Assembly (NCBI GenBank): GCA_034933145.1
Contig: JAYFOA010000024.1
Location: forward strand, 1 to 27,049
Source of the DNA: UBA4644 sp034933145
GTDB taxonomy: Bacteria > Bacillota > Clostridia > Oscillospirales > Butyricicoccaceae
Length of the DNA stretch: 27,049 bases
Reading direction: 5' to 3'
The position numbers and the translations under genes were made by a program. The notes under the pieces were generated by a model. That model saw only the letters and a list, made by a program, of their open reading frames with translations, made no database searches and was not told the origin of the DNA. Shown here one piece after another: positions 1-5,564 of this stretch (the first letter of the stretch is position 1; each line of letters begins with the position of its first letter).

Positions 1-195
1 ATGATGGAGGCCCCACTGAAGGCCGCCGGCCTGGACACCGCAACGGAGGAAAGCTTCCGACTCGCCATGGGCGTGGATTTCAAGTTCGGCGGCACGATTC
101 TCACCCCTGTCCACAGCGTTCTGATCCTGCTTGCGACCGCCGCGGTGTTCTATGTACTCGCTCTCATCAACATCTCGCGGAAGAAAAAAAGTTGA
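1..195 (+). CDS. C-terminal end of an unidentified membrane protein (partial)
   Basis: The frame is open from the first base of the window and stops with TGA at 193-195. The ATG at base 1 may be an internal Met, so the gene probably starts upstream. The visible 64 residues hold one strong hydrophobic segment (about residues 37-57, starting VHSVLILLATAAVFY) followed by a short basic tail (SRKKKS). This is typical of the last membrane helix and cytoplasmic end of a transporter permease. An ABC-2-type permease is possible, but no family motif is visible and I do not assign a function. A GC-rich hairpin follows, consistent with the end of a transcript. Confidence 0.5.
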   Translation: MMEAPLKAAGLDTATEESFRLAMGVDFKFGGTILTPVHSVLILLATAAVFYVLALINISRKKKS

Positions 196-203
196 TCCCT
201 TCG

Positions 204-246
204 TGAAAAAACAGCAGCGGCAGCCCCGCAGGGGGCGCCGCTGTTT
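204..246 (+). terminator. Probable intrinsic terminator after the first gene
   Basis: An imperfect GC-rich hairpin has an outer AAACAGC/GCTGTTT-type stem and an inner AGCCCC/GGGGGC stem. It starts about 10 bases after the stop codon. The following T-run is short and interrupted (TGTTTAAAG), so termination may be weak. Confidence 0.5.
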
Positions 247-317
247 AAAGCTGCATGTTTTAACAAATCAACGGCAGATGTTCTGCACGGCTTTCTGTCT
301 TCTTGCCGATGTCGGAC

Positions 318-346
318 TTGCAATCCCAGCACTGTCAAGGTATAAT
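318..346 (+). promoter_or_regulatory. Sigma-A-type promoter for the fluoride riboswitch/crcB
   Basis: TTGCAA (318-323) and a perfect TATAAT (341-346) are separated by 17 bases. The expected start of transcription near 352-353 falls at the first G-run of the riboswitch, so the leader would begin almost exactly with the aptamer. Confidence 0.8.
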
Positions 347-348
347 AT

Positions 349-412
349 TGGGGGAATGAAGTTCTCCCGTGGGAAACCAAAACCGCTCTTATAGCTGATG
401 ACTTCTGCATTT
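349..412 (+). promoter_or_regulatory. Fluoride riboswitch (crcB motif)
   Basis: The RNA reads GGGGAAUGAAGUUCUCCC, then an AACCAAAACCGCU segment, then UAGCUGAUGACUUCUGC. This matches the order of the crcB RNA family: a GG-AUG-x-GUUC-CC stem-loop, an AAC-CGCU segment, and a conserved GCUGAUGAC-UCCU 3' part. The aptamer binds fluoride and switches on fluoride-resistance genes. It lies directly before crcB, the classic target. Its 3' conserved part (from about 395) is also the 5' arm of the terminator at 395-432, so ligand-bound aptamer and terminator are mutually exclusive. Boundaries are by eye. Confidence 0.92.
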
Positions 413-432
413 GCGGAGTCATCAGTTTTTTT
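395..432 (+). terminator. Riboswitch-controlled intrinsic terminator
   Basis: CTGATGACT (395-403) pairs perfectly with AGTCATCAG (417-425) and is followed by a run of seven T. The 5' arm is the conserved 3' part of the fluoride aptamer. Without fluoride the hairpin should form and stop transcription before crcB; with fluoride the aptamer should sequester the arm. Confidence 0.85.
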
Positions 433-448
433 GAAAGGAACTGCGTTT

Positions 449-832
449 ATGCTGGAGTTGCTTTTTGTGGGGACCGGGGGCTTTCTCGGCTGCTGCTTCC
501 GCTTCTGTCTTACCCGTTTAATCCCATCGACGACGGGCTTTCCTGCGGCCACGCTGCTCTCCAACGTAATCGCCGGCTTTCTGATCGGATTTTTTACTGG
601 GCTGGAAAAAAGCGCCGGCTGGATGACGCCGCGCGTAAAGCTGTTTCTGACCACCGGCATGCTGGGCGGTCTATCCACCTTTTCCACCTTCAGTCTGGAA
701 ACGCTCCGTCTGCTCTCCGATGCGAATTATCTGTACGCATTCGGCAACATTATCCTGAACCTGACGCTCAGCTTTTCCGGCGTCGCGCTAGGGGTTGTGG
801 CAGCCCGGCTGATCACCGGAAAAAGCATGTAA
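449..832 (+). CDS. crcB: CrcB/FluC fluoride ion channel
   Basis: This is a 127-residue membrane protein of the Fluc family, which exports fluoride as a dual-topology dimer in the cytoplasmic membrane. Visible family features are the N-terminal GTGGFLGCCFRF segment (family GGxxGxxxRY), the SNVIAGFLIGFF helix with the conserved Asn, and GGLSTFSTFS, the T/S-F-S-T-F pore motif. Length and four predicted helices fit the family. I chose ATG 449, which has GAAAGGA 10 bases upstream. The in-frame ATG at 398 lies inside the riboswitch terminator and would add 17 residues not found in the family. It is controlled by the upstream fluoride riboswitch, and a hairpin follows the stop. Some organisms carry two crcB copies; only one is in the window. 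Confidence 0.95.
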   Translation: MLELLFVGTGGFLGCCFRFCLTRLIPSTTGFPAATLLSNVIAGFLIGFFTGLEKSAGWMTPRVKLFLTTGMLGGLSTFSTFSLETLRLLSDANYLYAFGNIILNLTLSFSGVALGVVAARLITGKSM

Positions 833-1026
833 TTTTCTGCAAATAAAAAGACGCGGTCAATGGAAGTGTCATCACTCCATTTCCGCGCCTTTTTTCTATT
901 ATAAGCTTTGGGGTCTGCCGGCTTCCGCGTCACGGGATTCAGGCCGCCCCAGGTTTTGCGCCGCCGGGCATGCAGCGCCCGGCGCTTCTTTTTTGAAAGC
1001 TTATCCGCCGGGACAAATTTTTCCAT
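727..1026 (-). CDS. Small basic protein, conserved in Clostridia, function unknown
   Basis: ATG 1026 is preceded by AAAGGAG at an 8-base spacing, which supports it over the upstream TTG. The product is 99 residues. The first 50 or so are very basic (KLSKKKRRALHARRR, then GLNPVTRKPADPKAYNRKKARKW). I recall short proteins of this type (an NPVTRKP/AYNRKKA signature) as conserved hypotheticals in Oscillospiraceae. The rest, after about residue 52, looks like low-constraint sequence, runs through the terminator hairpin at 848-896 and then overlaps the 3' end of crcB on the other strand by 106 bases. The real product may be only the basic part, with a stop lost or a frameshift near the hairpin. Nucleic-acid binding is a guess from composition. 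Confidence 0.65.
   Translation of the reverse strand: MEKFVPADKLSKKKRRALHARRRKTWGGLNPVTRKPADPKAYNRKKARKWSDDTSIDRVFLFAENYMLFPVISRAATTPSATPEKLSVRFRIMLPNAYR
848..896. terminator. Bidirectional terminator between crcB and the small basic gene
   Basis: CGCGG (852-856) pairs with CCGCG (883-887), and ATGGA(A)GTG (860-868) pairs with CACTCCAT (873-880), with loop TCAT. On the + strand CTTTTTTCT follows, and on the - strand GTCTTTTTATTT follows. It lies just after crcB but inside the antisense reading frame. Confidence 0.75.
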
Positions 1027-1129
1027 GCAGCAGCTCCTTTCCTTCAATCTGTTCCTACGATATCATGTTTTTTCCCACCGGGCAAGCGCCATTTTTAATT
1101 AAGTTAGGAATTTATTTCCATTTCAGCCG

Positions 1130-1158
1130 TTGGCAAGCGGCCGGAGGCATGATATGAT
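1130..1158 (+). promoter_or_regulatory. Promoter for the ArsC-like gene
   Basis: TTGGCA (1130-1135) and TATGAT (1153-1158) have a 17-base spacer. This is a good sigma-A match about 45 bases upstream of the start codon. Confidence 0.7.
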
Positions 1159-1206
1159 GAGGGCACGCTCGGAAGCGTATAAAAATTATGAATGGAGGGG
1201 CAGCCC

Positions 1207-1581
1207 ATGCTATTCGTCTGCTATACCAAATGCACCACCTGTCATAAAGCTCAAACCTTTCTTGATGCGCGGGGAGTCAAGTATGTGTTTCGCGATATAC
1301 GAAGCGATAACCCAACCGAAGCGGAGATACGGGATTGGCACATAAAAAGCGGGCTGCCCCTCCGCCGGTTTTTTAATACCAGCGGTCTGCAGTACAAGGC
1401 CCTCGGTCTGTCCGCAAAGCTCTCTTCAATGAGCGAAGCGGAGCAGTACCGGCTTCTGGCCTCTGACGGGATGCTGGTCAAACGTCCCATCCTTGTCCTG
1501 GGCGATCAGGTTCTGATCGGTTTCCGTCAGCCTGAATGGGAAGTGCTGCTGCCTTCATCCGGCGCCGCGGCGGCAAAATAG
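1207..1581 (+). CDS. ArsC/Spx-family thioredoxin-fold protein
   Basis: This is a 124-residue cytoplasmic protein with the ArsC/Spx/YffB fold. The N-terminal strand leads to KCTTC (Cys9-x-x-Cys12). Further in are the family signatures RRFFNTSG and, after the alpha-helical insert, VKRPILVLGD. Arsenate reductases of this class use one Cys with glutathione or glutaredoxin and an RRFFN-type Arg; Spx proteins use a CxxC redox switch to act on RNA polymerase. The CxxC favours a redox-active member, but I cannot tell enzyme from regulator. ATG 1207 has GGAGGGG six bases upstream, so the in-frame ATG at 1192 inside the leader is unlikely. No arsR, acr3 or arsB lies nearby, which argues against a dedicated arsenic operon. 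The DNA glycosylase gene follows 71 bases later. Confidence 0.85.
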   Translation: MLFVCYTKCTTCHKAQTFLDARGVKYVFRDIRSDNPTEAEIRDWHIKSGLPLRRFFNTSGLQYKALGLSAKLSSMSEAEQYRLLASDGMLVKRPILVLGDQVLIGFRQPEWEVLLPSSGAAAAK

Positions 1582-1652
1582 AAAAACCTGCAGGCCATTG
1601 CAAGGGGTTAAATCCGAACTTTGTCCTGCAAAAATTACGGAGGTGAACTTTC

Positions 1653-2480
1653 ATGTTGGAACTGCCCGAAAGCCTGACCATCGCGCGGCAACTGTGCGAA
1701 ACCGTACGGGGAAAACAGATCTGCAGCGTCATTGCCAATCAAACGCCGCATAAATTTGCTTTTTATTCCGGCGATCCCGCCAGCTATGACGCGCTTTTAC
1801 GCGGCCGCATCCTAGGCGACAGTACCGGCATCGGCGCACTGGTTGAAATCGACGCCGGCGATCGCAGTATCGTCCTCGGCGACGGTGTGTCCCTCCGATA
1901 TCTGCAGGACATCGGCAACGCACCACACCACCATCAGCTGCTGATCGAATTTGCCGATGGAAGCGCTCTCGTCTGCACCATCCAGATGTATGGGATGCTG
2001 TGGGCTTTTCCAAAGGGCTCTGGCGACAATCCCCATTATCTGACGTCGCGGAACGCTTTGCCGCCGCTGACTGCCGCTTTCGACTTTCCGCATTTTGATA
2101 CGCTACGTACGGAACATACACGCCGACTTTCAGCTAAGGCATTTCTCGCCACGGAGCAACGTATCCCCGGCCTTGGCAACGGCGTGCTGCAGGATATCCT
2201 GTTCAATGCGCGCATCCATCCAAAGCGACGGATTGAGACCCTTTCAGAACGCGAGTATGAGGGGCTGTATCACGCGGTGAAGGCCACGCTGGCCGACATG
2301 GCGGACGCGGGCGGGCGAAATACGGAAAAAGATCTGTTCGGCCACCCGGGTGGATACGAAACGATTCTTAGCCGGAATACAGCGGGCTCTCCCTGTCCCG
2401 TCTGCAGTGAAGAAATCCAAAAGTCCGCCTATCTGGGCGGCTCGGTCTATTGGTGCCCTCACTGCCAGCCTTCGCTGTAA
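1653..2480 (+). CDS. Fpg/Nei-family DNA glycosylase, variant N-terminus
   Basis: This 275-residue protein has the Fpg/Nei architecture: an N-terminal beta-sandwich starting MLELPES, a helix-two-turn-helix region with IPGLGNGVLQDILFNARIHP (171-190), and a C-terminal zinc finger with Cys248, Cys251, Cys268 and Cys271. The family removes oxidised bases and cleaves at abasic sites. Canonical members start MPELPEV, where Pro2 is the Schiff-base nucleophile and Glu3 assists. Here residue 2 is Leu while Glu3 and the LPE motif remain, so the chemistry may differ (NEIL3 also lacks Pro2). ATG 1653 has GGAGGTGA seven bases upstream. It may be co-transcribed with the ArsC-like gene. A hairpin (2504-2532) follows. 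The family call is firm; substrate and mechanism are open. Confidence 0.88.
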   Translation: MLELPESLTIARQLCETVRGKQICSVIANQTPHKFAFYSGDPASYDALLRGRILGDSTGIGALVEIDAGDRSIVLGDGVSLRYLQDIGNAPHHHQLLIEFADGSALVCTIQMYGMLWAFPKGSGDNPHYLTSRNALPPLTAAFDFPHFDTLRTEHTRRLSAKAFLATEQRIPGLGNGVLQDILFNARIHPKRRIETLSEREYEGLYHAVKATLADMADAGGRNTEKDLFGHPGGYETILSRNTAGSPCPVCSEEIQKSAYLGGSVYWCPHCQPSL

Positions 2481-2503
2481 GGTCCTATCCGCTCCCTATA
2501 GCG

Positions 2504-2532
2504 CCTCGCATTTTTGTGCAGGAAATGCGAGG
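2504..2532 (+). terminator. Hairpin after the glycosylase gene, possible terminator
   Basis: CCTCGCATTT (2504-2513) and AAATGCGAGG (2523-2532) form a perfect 10-bp stem with a 9-base loop. Only ACTTTATTCATTT follows, so the T-tract is poor. Confidence 0.55.
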
Positions 2533-2579
2533 ACTTTATTCATTTGATCCGGTAGAATCAAGGAGAAGGGGGTGATGCG

Positions 2580-3440
2580 ATGGATTGGCTGGAACGGCTT
2601 AACCTGTCTCTCGATTATTTGGAAACGCATCTGTGCGGCGGCCTCGACTATACGCGTGCCGCGCAGATTGCCTGCTGCTCGGTGTTCCACTATCAGCGGA
2701 TGTTTTCTTATATCGCTGGCATCCCGCTAAGCGAATACATCCGGCGGCGACGCATGACCGAAGCGGCGTTTGACCTGCAGACACACGACATGAAGATTCT
2801 TGATGCAGCTCTGAAATACGGTTATGATTCGCCCACCTCGTTTAATCGGGCGTTTCAGAACGTACACGGCGTTCCCCCAACGGCCGCCCGGTCGGAGGGT
2901 GTGGTTCTCAAGGCATATCCACGCATCCGCTTCCAGATATCAATCAAAGGAGATGCCGAGATGAACTACAGGATTGAAACAAAGGAAGCTTTCCGGATCG
3001 TTGGCATGAAAAAACGGTTTCCCATGGACGTAGAAGAAAATTTCTCCGAAATCCCACGTTTTTGGCAGGAGGCGACAGCCGAGGGAGTCATTCCAAAACT
3101 TTGCCGCCTGATCGACCGTCCACCCATGGGAATTCTCGGTGTGTGTTCCGGCATGGAAGGCAGGGAGTTTGATTACTATATCGCTGCTGCCACCGATCAG
3201 ACTGCACCGGAAGGCATGATGGAACATATGGTTCCCGCCTGCACCTGGGCCATCTTTGAGTGTATTGGCCCGATGCCCAAAGCAATACAGCAGCTGCAGC
3301 GGCGCGTCATTTCCGAATGGCTGCCGTCCTCCGGCTATGAATATGCCGACGGGCCCGATATCGAGGTATACCCCGAAGGTGATCAGCAGTCTCCGGACTA
3401 CCGGTGTGAGGCCTGGGTTCCGGTCGTCAAAAAGAAATAG
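2580..3440 (+). CDS. AraC-family regulator with C-terminal GyrI-like ligand-binding domain
   Basis: This is a 286-residue transcription regulator. Residues 1-105 form a double helix-turn-helix AraC domain, with LSEYIRRRRMTEAAFDL, then the second helix-turn-helix and the family signature ALKYGYDSPTSFNRAFQNVHGVPP. Residues from about 125 to 285 match the GyrI-like small-molecule binding fold of Rob/SoxS-type and BmrR-like proteins (IETKEAFRIVGMKKRF at the start, YRCEAWVPV near the end). Such proteins sense drugs or other hydrophobic ligands and control efflux or detoxification genes. ATG 2580 has an almost perfect anti-16S match (AAGGGGGTGAT) ending five bases before it. The next gene is a free-standing GyrI-like protein, probably functionally linked. 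Ligand and targets are unknown. Confidence 0.9.
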   Translation: MDWLERLNLSLDYLETHLCGGLDYTRAAQIACCSVFHYQRMFSYIAGIPLSEYIRRRRMTEAAFDLQTHDMKILDAALKYGYDSPTSFNRAFQNVHGVPPTAARSEGVVLKAYPRIRFQISIKGDAEMNYRIETKEAFRIVGMKKRFPMDVEENFSEIPRFWQEATAEGVIPKLCRLIDRPPMGILGVCSGMEGREFDYYIAAATDQTAPEGMMEHMVPACTWAIFECIGPMPKAIQQLQRRVISEWLPSSGYEYADGPDIEVYPEGDQQSPDYRCEAWVPVVKKK

Positions 3441-3455
3441 TGGTTTGGGTACTCA

Positions 3456-3483
3456 AAAGCGGTGGGCGTCAGCCCGCCGCTTT
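3456..3483 (+). terminator. Hairpin after the AraC-type gene
   Basis: AAAGCGGTGGGC (3456-3467) and GCCCGCCGCTTT (3472-3483) form a 12-bp stem with one wobble and a GTCA loop, 15 bases after the stop. There is no clear T-run, so it may be a weak terminator or an mRNA 3'-end stabiliser. Confidence 0.55.
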
Positions 3484-3566
3484 GCCGATAGCCCTCCTTT
3501 TCCCCCTTCAAAAAGAGATGTCATATGCCAAAATCCATGGTATAATTGCCCAAAGGAGGGGTGCCT

Positions 3567-4202
3567 ATGCCGTTTGACTTTAAAAAGGCATATTCGGATC
3601 TCTATCTGCCCAAAGCCGTGCCGGCGATCATCGATGTGCCGCCTTTGCTCTTTTTTGCCGTGGACGGCATAGGGGATCCCAACGTGCAGGACGGTGCCTA
3701 CCAAAAGGCCATTGCGCTGCTGTATGCGCTTAGCTACACCGTCAAGATGAGCAAACTGAACAAGAACGCGCCCGAAGGATATTTTGAGTATGTGGTGCCG
3801 CCGCTGGAAGGGCTCTGGCAGACTGCGGATGGTGCCGCGGAAATGGACTGCTCATGCAAGGCGGAGTTCCGCTGGACCGCCATGATCCGTCAGCCCCCCT
3901 TTGTGACCGAAGACGTATTTGCGTTTGCCTGTGCAGAGGTTCGCCGAAAAAAAAGGCTTGACCCCTCCGATGCACGGCTTTGGACCTATGAAGAAGGATT
4001 GTGCGTTCAATGCCTGCATATCGGCCCGTATGACGACGAGCCGGCAACGGTGCAGGCGCTCCGCCGCTTTATGTCGGAAAACCGGCTGTCCCCTGACTTT
4101 TGCGGCGGACGCCGCCATCACGAAATCTATCTCGGCGATCCGCGCCGCACACGGCCGGAGCGCCTGCGGACAGTCCTCCGGCTGCCTGTCTGTAAAGAAT
4201 AA
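3567..4202 (+). CDS. Free-standing GyrI-like small-molecule binding protein
   Basis: This is a 211-residue cytoplasmic protein without a DNA-binding domain. The opening FDFKKAYSDLYLPKAVPAIIDVPP, the following LLFFAVDGIGDPN, and the GPYDDEPATVQALRRFMSEN segment with HHEIYLGDPRR near the end fit the stand-alone GyrI-like (YdhR/CSDG-type) family. Members bind hydrophobic compounds, and some hydrolyse them. ATG 3567 follows AAAGGAGGGG; the TTG at 3546 would only add a leader-derived extension. TATAAT at 3541-3546 sits so close that a transcript from it would begin at the ribosome binding site; its -35 (around 3519) is poor, so this promoter is doubtful. The flavodoxin-like gene follows after 12 bases, suggesting an operon. 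Confidence 0.85.
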   Translation: MPFDFKKAYSDLYLPKAVPAIIDVPPLLFFAVDGIGDPNVQDGAYQKAIALLYALSYTVKMSKLNKNAPEGYFEYVVPPLEGLWQTADGAAEMDCSCKAEFRWTAMIRQPPFVTEDVFAFACAEVRRKKRLDPSDARLWTYEEGLCVQCLHIGPYDDEPATVQALRRFMSENRLSPDFCGGRRHHEIYLGDPRRTRPERLRTVLRLPVCKE

Positions 4203-4214
4203 AGGAGGAATGAC

Positions 4215-4718
4215 ATGGACGCCATCGTTTACACATCCAACTCCGGCTTTACCGAAAAATATGCCCGTCTGCTGAGCGATCGCACCGGACTCCCGGTATT
4301 TTCCCTGGGAACCGGCTGCCCGGAAAAGGGCGCAAAGGTTATCTACCTCGGCTGGCTGATGGCCGGAAGCCTCAAAGGCTTTTCCCAGGCGGCACGGCAA
4401 TGGGACGTCCAGGCCGTCTGTGCCGTCGGCATGGCACCGCCCTCCGTACGGCAGGAGGCGGAAACCCGGAAAAAATGCCGCCTTCCTGACAATGTGCCGG
4501 TCTTTGTCCTGCAGGGCGGCTTTAACATCCATAAACTGCACGGCGTCTACCGGCTGATGATGAAAATCATGGCCGCCACGGCCGGGCGCGCACTGGAGAA
4601 AAAAGTGAATCGTACACCGGAGGAGCAGGATATGCTGGACCTTCTGCGTGACGGTGGTGACCGGGTTACGCCCGAAGCGCTGAATCCCGTACTCACGTGG
4701 CTGGAAGGCCATCGCTGA
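4215..4718 (+). CDS. Flavodoxin-like protein
   Basis: This is a 167-residue protein. The N-terminal strand and phosphate loop IVYTSNSGFTEKYARLL match the T/S-x-T/S-G-x-T FMN-binding loop of flavodoxins, and VIYLGWLMAGSLKGF and VFVLQGGFN follow as the next beta-alpha units. It probably binds FMN and carries electrons, or acts as a protoporphyrinogen-oxidase/WrbA-like small flavoprotein; the partner is unknown. AAAGGAGG lies six bases before ATG 4215. It sits 12 bases after the GyrI-like gene and ends one base before the sfsA start, so all three are likely one transcript. Confidence 0.8.
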   Translation: MDAIVYTSNSGFTEKYARLLSDRTGLPVFSLGTGCPEKGAKVIYLGWLMAGSLKGFSQAARQWDVQAVCAVGMAPPSVRQEAETRKKCRLPDNVPVFVLQGGFNIHKLHGVYRLMMKIMAATAGRALEKKVNRTPEEQDMLDLLRDGGDRVTPEALNPVLTWLEGHR

Positions 4719-4719
4719 C

Positions 4720-5397
4720 ATGGTCTACGGGCCCACCCTGCGCGGTATATTTCTCTCCCGCCCCAACCGCTTTGTCGCACGGGTCCTTGCAGACGGAAAA
4801 ACGATTCTCTGTCATGTCAAAAATACCGGCCGCTGCGGTGAGCTGCTGATTCCCGGGGCGGAGGTCTATCTCTGCCCTGCCGCTGCACCCGGGCGAAAAA
4901 CCGCTTTCGACCTGATCTCCGTCCGTAAGGATGGGCGCCTATTCAACATTGACTCCTCCGCGCCGAATAAGGTATTTGCCGAATGGGTGCATAGCGGCGG
5001 CCTGGGTGAGCTGTGCCTGCTGCGGCCTGAGGTGCGATATGGCGACAGCCGGTTCGATTTTTATCTAGAGACTGTGGCAGCGCACGCCTTTGCGGAAATC
5101 AAAGGTGTCACGTTGGAGGAAGAGGGGATTGCCTATTTCCCCGACGCGCCCACCGAGCGGGGTGTCAAACACCTGCGCGGCCTGATCCGCAGCCGAGCCG
5201 AAGGATATGGCGCATACGCTGTCTTTATCGTTCAGACAGATGGCGTATGCTGTGTGCGTCCCAACGAACGCACACACCCTGCCTTCGGCGAAGCGCTGCG
5301 CGCGGCACAGGCGGCCGGCGTGCACCTGCTGGGGCTCTCCTGTCAAGTGACCGAGGCCTCCCTTTCCATCTCGGGCCCGGTCGAGGTGCTGCCGTAA
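4720..5397 (+). CDS. sfsA: SfsA family protein (sugar fermentation stimulation / nuclease-like)
   Basis: This 225-residue protein has the SfsA signature in order: FLSRPNRFVARV, CHVKNTGRCGELL.PGA, then FAEIKGVTLEEEG with the PD-(D/E)XK-like E-x-K core, FPDAPTERGVKHLRGL, and a C-terminal strand region ending GPVEVLP. E. coli SfsA was named for its effect on maltose metabolism; the fold has an OB-like N-domain and a nuclease-like C-domain. The in vivo role is not settled. ATG 4720 is one base after the flavodoxin stop, showing translational coupling. A strong hairpin follows at 5440. Confidence 0.95.
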   Translation: MVYGPTLRGIFLSRPNRFVARVLADGKTILCHVKNTGRCGELLIPGAEVYLCPAAAPGRKTAFDLISVRKDGRLFNIDSSAPNKVFAEWVHSGGLGELCLLRPEVRYGDSRFDFYLETVAAHAFAEIKGVTLEEEGIAYFPDAPTERGVKHLRGLIRSRAEGYGAYAVFIVQTDGVCCVRPNERTHPAFGEALRAAQAAGVHLLGLSCQVTEASLSISGPVEVLP

Positions 5398-5439
5398 TTC
5401 ATTTACATCTGCATGGGGCAATTCTTGACAAGTTGGAAC

Positions 5440-5476
5440 AAGGCGGCCGGAATCTCCGGCCGCCTTGTTTATTTTA
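5440..5476 (+). terminator. Intrinsic terminator after sfsA
   Basis: AAGGCGGCCGG (5440-5450) and CCGGCCGCCTT (5456-5466) form a perfect 11-bp stem with an AATCT loop, followed by GTTTATTTTA. It sits between convergent genes and may serve both strands. Confidence 0.9.
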
Positions 5477-5564
5477 TATGCCGCTGCCACATCCCTGTCC
5501 GGTATCTTTTCGTTGGTATTTTGTGCGGCGAAAGAGACCGGGGATGCATTTCTATATCCAATTC

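Noticed and set aside
398..448. Upstream in-frame ATG extending crcB by 17 residues
   Set aside because: It lies within the riboswitch terminator, lacks an RBS, and the added residues do not fit the family; ATG 449 has a good RBS.
2553..2558. TAGAAT as promoter of the AraC-type gene
   Set aside because: It sits so close that the transcript would start in the ribosome binding site, and no -35 is visible.
3852..4721. 289-codon open frame on the - strand
   Set aside because: It is antisense to the GyrI-like and flavodoxin-like genes and shows no recognisable domain.
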